Of a DNA stretch of 64,000 bases, positions 60,028-64,000 are shown one piece after another (position 1 is the stretch's first letter; the number at the start of each line of letters is the position of its first letter). This stretch comes from Putridiphycobacter sp045110285 (GTDB lineage: Bacteria > Bacteroidota > Bacteroidia > Flavobacteriales_D > Crocinitomicaceae), in contig JBGCGA010000047.1 in assembly GCA_045110285.1 (NCBI GenBank), positions 10,739 to 74,738 on the forward strand, read 5' to 3'. Made by a program: the position numbers and the translations under genes. Below the pieces are notes generated by a model that was not told the origin of the DNA, did not search any database, and saw nothing but the letters and a program-made list of their open reading frames with translations.

Positions 60028-60222
60028 TTATTTATCTTCAATTTTTTTGTCACTACCTTCTTCACCATCTCCACTCATTTCATCTTTAAAGCCTTTAATG
60101 CCTTTACCCATTCCTTTCATTAGTTCTGGTAATTTTTTACCACCAAATAAAAGCAATAGCGCTACAACAATCAGAAGTATTTGTGGCCAGCCAATCATCC
60201 CAGCATATAGTACATTTTCCAT
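60028..60222 (-). CDS. tatA: Sec-independent protein translocase subunit TatA
   Basis: A 64-residue TatA/E protein: short N-terminus, one membrane helix (about 11-28, WPQILLIVVALLLLFGGKKL), then an amphipathic helix (PELMKGMGKGIKGFKDEM) and a charged tail. It forms the twin-arginine export pore. First gene of the tatA-gatA-transglycosylase-DUF4837 operon. A possible Tat substrate in this window is the LD-carboxypeptidase at 42717. Confidence 0.95.
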   Translation of the reverse strand: MENVLYAGMIGWPQILLIVVALLLLFGGKKLPELMKGMGKGIKGFKDEMSGDGEEGSDKKIEDK

Positions 60223-60248
60223 AATGATTCAATTAGAATTGTAAAGTG

Positions 60249-60256
60249 CAAATTTA
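60249..60256 (-). promoter_or_regulatory. -7 element of the tatA operon
   Basis: Minus-strand TAAATTTG, 26 bases before the tatA ATG. Confidence 0.55.
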
Positions 60257-60449
60257 TGAATTATAATGATTAGGGGTATTTGAAAACATAAATTATTAAG
60301 GAGTGAATTAATTCGTTGAATTATAGCTGATCATATGCTTATTTGATTTAAATTTAAAAGCTCAGATTGAATTGGTAAAGATCATGAGTTCTCAGAAGGT
60401 GAGAAATCACTAAATTTAGGCCATTCTATTAGCATTGTAAAAAAGCAAG

Positions 60450-61907
60450 ATGATTCAGATTCAAAATTATATCGACGGGAAATTAACTAATTCAAAGTCA
60501 GAACAATTTATAGATAATATTGATCCCAGTAGAGGAAAGGTGTATGCTAAAATTCCAGATTCTAAAGCGGAAGATATTTCTCAGGCGACTCAGGCAGCTA
60601 AAGAAGCATTTCCAGGATGGTCAAATATGCCAAAGCAAGAACGATCAGATATAATGATTCGAGTAGCAGATTTAATTATTGAAAGAATGGATGAATTTGT
60701 TGCTGCTGAATCGCTAGATAATGGAAAGCCGGAAAGTTTAGCTAGGGCTGTCGATATTCCAAGAGCGATTAGTAATCTGAAGTTTTTTGCAACTGCAATT
60801 TTGCATTATGCTTCTGAAAGTCACTATATGGAAGGACTTGGAGTAAATTATACGGTTAGAAAACCAATTGGAATAGTTGGCTGTATTTCGCCTTGGAATT
60901 TGCCATTGTATTTATTTACATGGAAGATTGCGCCTGCTTTGGCTGCGGGAAATTGCGTTATTGCAAAACCATCAGAAATTACTCCAATGACTGCTTATTT
61001 GTTATCAAAAGCATGTATTGATGCAGGAATACCAGCAGGGGTGCTAAACATTGTACATGGATTAGGTCAGCATGTTGGTGATGCCATTACACGTCATCCT
61101 GATATTACAGCCATTTCATTTACTGGTGGAACACAAACAGGAAAAACCATTGCTGGAATTGCGGCTCCTATGTTTAAGAAATTGTCATTAGAACTTGGGG
61201 GTAAAAACCCCAATATCATATTTGCAGATTGTGATTTTAAATCTGCATTATCCACTACGCTAAGGTCTAGTTTTGCTAACCAAGGGCAGATTTGTTTATG
61301 TGGGTCAAGAATTTTTGTTGAACGACCGATTTATGAAAAATTCAGAGACGAATTTGTTGCTAAGGTCAGCAAAACTAAGGTGTCGTATCCAACCGATCCT
61401 GAAGCAAAGTTAGGAGCCATTGTGTCAAAACCACATATGGAAAAAGTGCTGTCGTATATTGAATTGGCTAAAGAAGAAGGAGGCACTATTTTAACTGGTG
61501 GTACGCAAGTTCACCTTGATGGTGAGTATTCAGAAGGTTATTATTTAAGACCAACTGTGATTGAAGGTTTGGATTATAATTGCAGAACCAATCAAGAAGA
61601 AATTTTTGGACCCGTAGTAACCATTACACCTTTTGATACCGAAGAAGAAGTATTAATGATGGCTAATTCAACAGTTTATGGCTTGTCTGCTACAGTTTGG
61701 ACAGAAAACTTAACTAAGGCTCATAGAGTTGCAGATGAAATTCATGCAGGAATAGTCTGGATAAATTCTTGGCTAGTTCGCGATTTAAGAACACCATTTG
61801 GTGGAGTTAAAGCATCAGGTGTTGGACGTGAAGGAGGCTTTGAAGCCCTTCACTTTTTTACAGAACCGAAAAATATTTTTGTTAAGTTAGGTAGTGGAGG
61901 GCATTGA
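60450..61907 (+). CDS. aldehyde dehydrogenase (NAD(P)-dependent)
   Basis: A 485-residue ALDH-superfamily enzyme. Asn149 in SPWNLPLYL, the Rossmann FTGGTQTGK near 224-232, general base Glu248 in LSLELGGKNPN, and catalytic Cys282 in NQGQICLCGSR are all present, with EEIFGPVV near 390. The closest pattern is the 2-hydroxymuconic semialdehyde/betaine-type group, but the substrate is not set by neighbours. A TAAATTTA sequence about 30 bases upstream (60412-60419) may serve as a -7 element. Confidence 0.93.
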   Translation: MIQIQNYIDGKLTNSKSEQFIDNIDPSRGKVYAKIPDSKAEDISQATQAAKEAFPGWSNMPKQERSDIMIRVADLIIERMDEFVAAESLDNGKPESLARAVDIPRAISNLKFFATAILHYASESHYMEGLGVNYTVRKPIGIVGCISPWNLPLYLFTWKIAPALAAGNCVIAKPSEITPMTAYLLSKACIDAGIPAGVLNIVHGLGQHVGDAITRHPDITAISFTGGTQTGKTIAGIAAPMFKKLSLELGGKNPNIIFADCDFKSALSTTLRSSFANQGQICLCGSRIFVERPIYEKFRDEFVAKVSKTKVSYPTDPEAKLGAIVSKPHMEKVLSYIELAKEEGGTILTGGTQVHLDGEYSEGYYLRPTVIEGLDYNCRTNQEEIFGPVVTITPFDTEEEVLMMANSTVYGLSATVWTENLTKAHRVADEIHAGIVWINSWLVRDLRTPFGGVKASGVGREGGFEALHFFTEPKNIFVKLGSGGH

Positions 61908-61914
61908 TTGAACA

Positions 61915-64000
61915 CTATTGAATCTTAGGCAGTTCGTTTAAAGCACCATCTATACTATTTATATTGCTGTAAACCAGTCGTAAACGACCATTTTTTTCAT
62001 TCATTTTACAGTTTGGCGGATTGGTTTGAATAAACTTTAAAACTTTGGTAAATTTTGGTGATTGATAGTAGGGAGAGTCCTGTTTGCTAATGAAATATCC
62101 AATCATTTTTTTGGATTTAATGACTAATTTTTCAAAGCCAATATTTTTGGCTATCCACCTCATTTCAATCGATCTGCAAAGTTCATCAACAGCCTTAGGT
62201 AACTCTCCAAACCGATCTATTAACTGATTTCTGAAAGCTTCAAGTTCATCCGCATTTTTACAATTATCTAATGATTGATAGAGCGCTAGCCTTTCCGACA
62301 CATTGTTAACATAGGTATCAGGAATTAATAATTCTAAATCAGTTTCCAAAATGCAATCCGTAACAAATTCGCGGTCTTCCATATTTGGATCTTCTTCGTA
62401 TAAATTTTTGAACTCTTCTTCCCTCAGTTCTTTTACCGCTTCATTCAAAATTTTCTGATACATTTCAAATCCAATATCTGAAATAAATCCGCTTTGTTCG
62501 CCGCCCAATAAATTTCCAGCGCCTCTAATATCTAAATCGCGCATAGAAATATTAAAGCCAGAACCAAGATCTGAAAAATGAACCAAAGCTTCTAATCGTT
62601 TTCTGGAATCGCTTGGCAAAGTATGTGTTGGCGGAGAAATTAAGTAGCAAAATGCTTTTTTATTGGACCTACCAACTCTTCCACGCATTTGATGTAAATC
62701 GCTCAGCCCAAAATTTTGAGCTTGATTAATCATAATGGTATTGGCATTTGACACATCAATTCCAGATTCAATTATAGTAGTGGCAACAAGCACGTCATAC
62801 TCATGATCAATAAAGTCCATCATGATATTTTCCAACTTTTTTCCGTCCATTTGACCGTGTCCTACGGCCACTCGAATTCCTGGACAAAGCCTTTGAATCA
62901 TACCAGCCACTTCATGGATATTCTGTACTCGGTTATGTACAAAAAATACTTGTCCACCTCTATTAGTCTCGTATGCAACAGCATCTCGAATCAACGTTTC
63001 ATTAAAACCTATTACTTGGGTGTCTACTGGTTGACGATTTGGAGGAGGTGTATTAATAATTGACAAATCTCTTGCTCCCATTAACGAAAACTGTAAAGTT
63101 CTTGGAATTGGAGTAGCGGTTAAGGTTAAAGTATCAACGGTTGTTTTAATCGTTTTTAGCTTGTCTTTTACACCAACGCCAAATTTTTGTTCTTCATCAA
63201 TAATAATTAATCCAAGGTCTTTATATTTTACACTTTTGCCTACTAATTTGTGGGTGCCTATTATAATGTCAGTTTCACCTGCTTCTAGTTTTTTTAATGA
63301 TTCAGTTACTTGTTTGGCTGTTTTAAACCTGTTCACATAATCTACATTACATGGAAATGCTTTTAGTCGATCAGAAAAGGTTTTATAGTGCTGGAAAGAC
63401 AAAATAGTTGTAGGTACTAAAATAGCCACTTGTTTATTATCATTAACAGCCTTAAAAGCTGCTCGGATGGCAATTTCAGTTTTTCCAAATCCAACATCCC
63501 CACAAACCAATCGGTCCATTGGGGTTTCCGATTCCATATCAGCTTTTACATCAACTGTTGCTTTTAACTGATCGGGTGTATCTTCATAAATGAAACTAGC
63601 CTCTAATTCATTTTGCAAATAATTGTCAGGCGCAAACGCGAATCCTTTTTCCGCTTTACGTTGGGCATACAATTGTATTAGATTGAAAGCAATTTCTTTA
63701 ACTCTTGCCTTAGTTTTCTTTTTAACCTTATCCCATTGTGGCGACCCAATTTTATTCATTTTAGGTTGGGTGCCATCTTTTCCTGTATATTTTGAAATGC
63801 GGTGCAATGAATGGATGGACACATACAAAACATCATTATCTTTATATATCAGTCGAATTGCTTCTTGAGGTTTGCCATTCACATCAATAATTTCTAAACC
63901 CGAAAATTGACCTATTCCGTGGTCGATATGCGCTACAAAATCGCCACGGTTGAGGTTGTAAATTTCTTTTAGCGTAAGAGCTTGTTGATTTTTCCTAAAG
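61915..64000 (-). CDS. mfd: transcription-repair coupling factor Mfd, C-terminal part (truncated by window edge)
   Basis: DNA translocase that removes stalled RNA polymerase and recruits UvrA. The frame stays open to base 64000, so the N-terminal UvrB-like domains are outside; the GTG at 63882 is internal. Visible parts are the RNA-polymerase interaction domain (RGDFVAHIDHGIGQFSGLE), the helicase/translocase domain with Walker A GDVGFGKTE, DEEQ box and TATPIPRTL, motif VI (LHQMRGRVGRSNKKAFCYL), and the TRCF C-terminal domain ending near residue 690 of the visible part. Ends 8 bases from the convergent aldehyde dehydrogenase. Confidence 0.96.
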   Translation of the reverse strand, partial: FRKNQQALTLKEIYNLNRGDFVAHIDHGIGQFSGLEIIDVNGKPQEAIRLIYKDNDVLYVSIHSLHRISKYTGKDGTQPKMNKIGSPQWDKVKKKTKARVKEIAFNLIQLYAQRKAEKGFAFAPDNYLQNELEASFIYEDTPDQLKATVDVKADMESETPMDRLVCGDVGFGKTEIAIRAAFKAVNDNKQVAILVPTTILSFQHYKTFSDRLKAFPCNVDYVNRFKTAKQVTESLKKLEAGETDIIIGTHKLVGKSVKYKDLGLIIIDEEQKFGVGVKDKLKTIKTTVDTLTLTATPIPRTLQFSLMGARDLSIINTPPPNRQPVDTQVIGFNETLIRDAVAYETNRGGQVFFVHNRVQNIHEVAGMIQRLCPGIRVAVGHGQMDGKKLENIMMDFIDHEYDVLVATTIIESGIDVSNANTIMINQAQNFGLSDLHQMRGRVGRSNKKAFCYLISPPTHTLPSDSRKRLEALVHFSDLGSGFNISMRDLDIRGAGNLLGGEQSGFISDIGFEMYQKILNEAVKELREEEFKNLYEEDPNMEDREFVTDCILETDLELLIPDTYVNNVSERLALYQSLDNCKNADELEAFRNQLIDRFGELPKAVDELCRSIEMRWIAKNIGFEKLVIKSKKMIGYFISKQDSPYYQSPKFTKVLKFIQTNPPNCKMNEKNGRLRLVYSNINSIDGALNELPKIQ

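Noticed and set aside
60020..60074. Longer GatA start at 60074
   Set aside because: It would overlap most of the tatA 3' end; the ATG at 60020 matches the usual GatA N-terminus.
1..64000. CRISPR arrays, insertion sequences, prophage genes, rRNA genes and a cluster of DnaA boxes
   Set aside because: Looked for on both strands and not seen; oriC itself does not appear to lie in this window despite the parS sites.

Overview
The window is about 64 kb of AT-rich chromosome from a member of the Bacteroidota, most likely a marine Flavobacteriales-type organism (the order is inferred). The evidence is seen directly. Many genes have a TAnnTTTG -7 element 14-30 bases before the start and no Shine-Dalgarno. 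Secreted proteins end in type IX secretion (T9SS) sorting domains. There are TonB-dependent receptors with N-terminal carboxypeptidase-regulatory-like domains, and lineage families such as DUF4175, DUF4837, DUF4856, DUF2490, imelysin and HTTM. No insertion sequence, prophage, CRISPR array or rRNA operon is visible, so most of it reads as core chromosome.

Layout. 1-4.8 kb: the end of a DEAD-box RNA helicase, then dxs-tpx-lipoprotein, then a polymorphic-toxin-type-23 barrel-like protein. 5-12 kb, minus strand: one operon of DUF4175, RsbW-like ATPase, ybeY, mnmG and a methyltransferase, with two parS palindromes at the ybeY-mnmG junction. 12-14.3 kb: gltX-folB, then tRNA-Cys followed by a 21-bp exact copy of its own 3' end. 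14.4-18.8 kb: a T9SS cargo protein, a membrane-anchored CotH protein and a small membrane protein. 18.9-25.1 kb: a four-gene cluster (DUF4856 lipoprotein, imelysin, HTTM protein, FecA-like TonB receptor) behind a promoter bracketed by two matching 23-bp palindromes, probably metal-regulated. 25.1-28.4 kb: an ECF sigma factor overlapping a membrane protein with a gliding-motility C-terminal domain, a TlpA-like protein and rpiB.

28.7-36 kb: a MORN-variant repeat protein, a LytTR response regulator, an Nfu scaffold, a probable copper cluster (Cys-rich exported protein, TonB receptor, HMA protein) and dinB. 36-40.5 kb: a delta-60 repeat T9SS cargo protein and a DUF1579-like/DUF2490/CotH operon. 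40.5-48.3 kb: an MFS transporter, an S66 LD-carboxypeptidase with two large membrane glycosyltransferase-like proteins, and a GT2 enzyme. 48.3-52.3 kb: a giant T9SS cargo protein related to the one at 14.4 kb. 52.4-64 kb: a serine hydrolase, lipB divergent from a di-haem cytochrome c peroxidase, the tatA-gatA-lytic transglycosylase-DUF4837 operon, an aldehyde dehydrogenase, and the C-terminal part of mfd running off the window.

Best candidates for something new are the palindrome-controlled DUF4856/imelysin/HTTM/TonB cluster, the parS pair built into the ybeY-mnmG junction, the duplicated tRNA-Cys 3' end, and a short minus-strand transcription unit at 42.43-42.71 kb.
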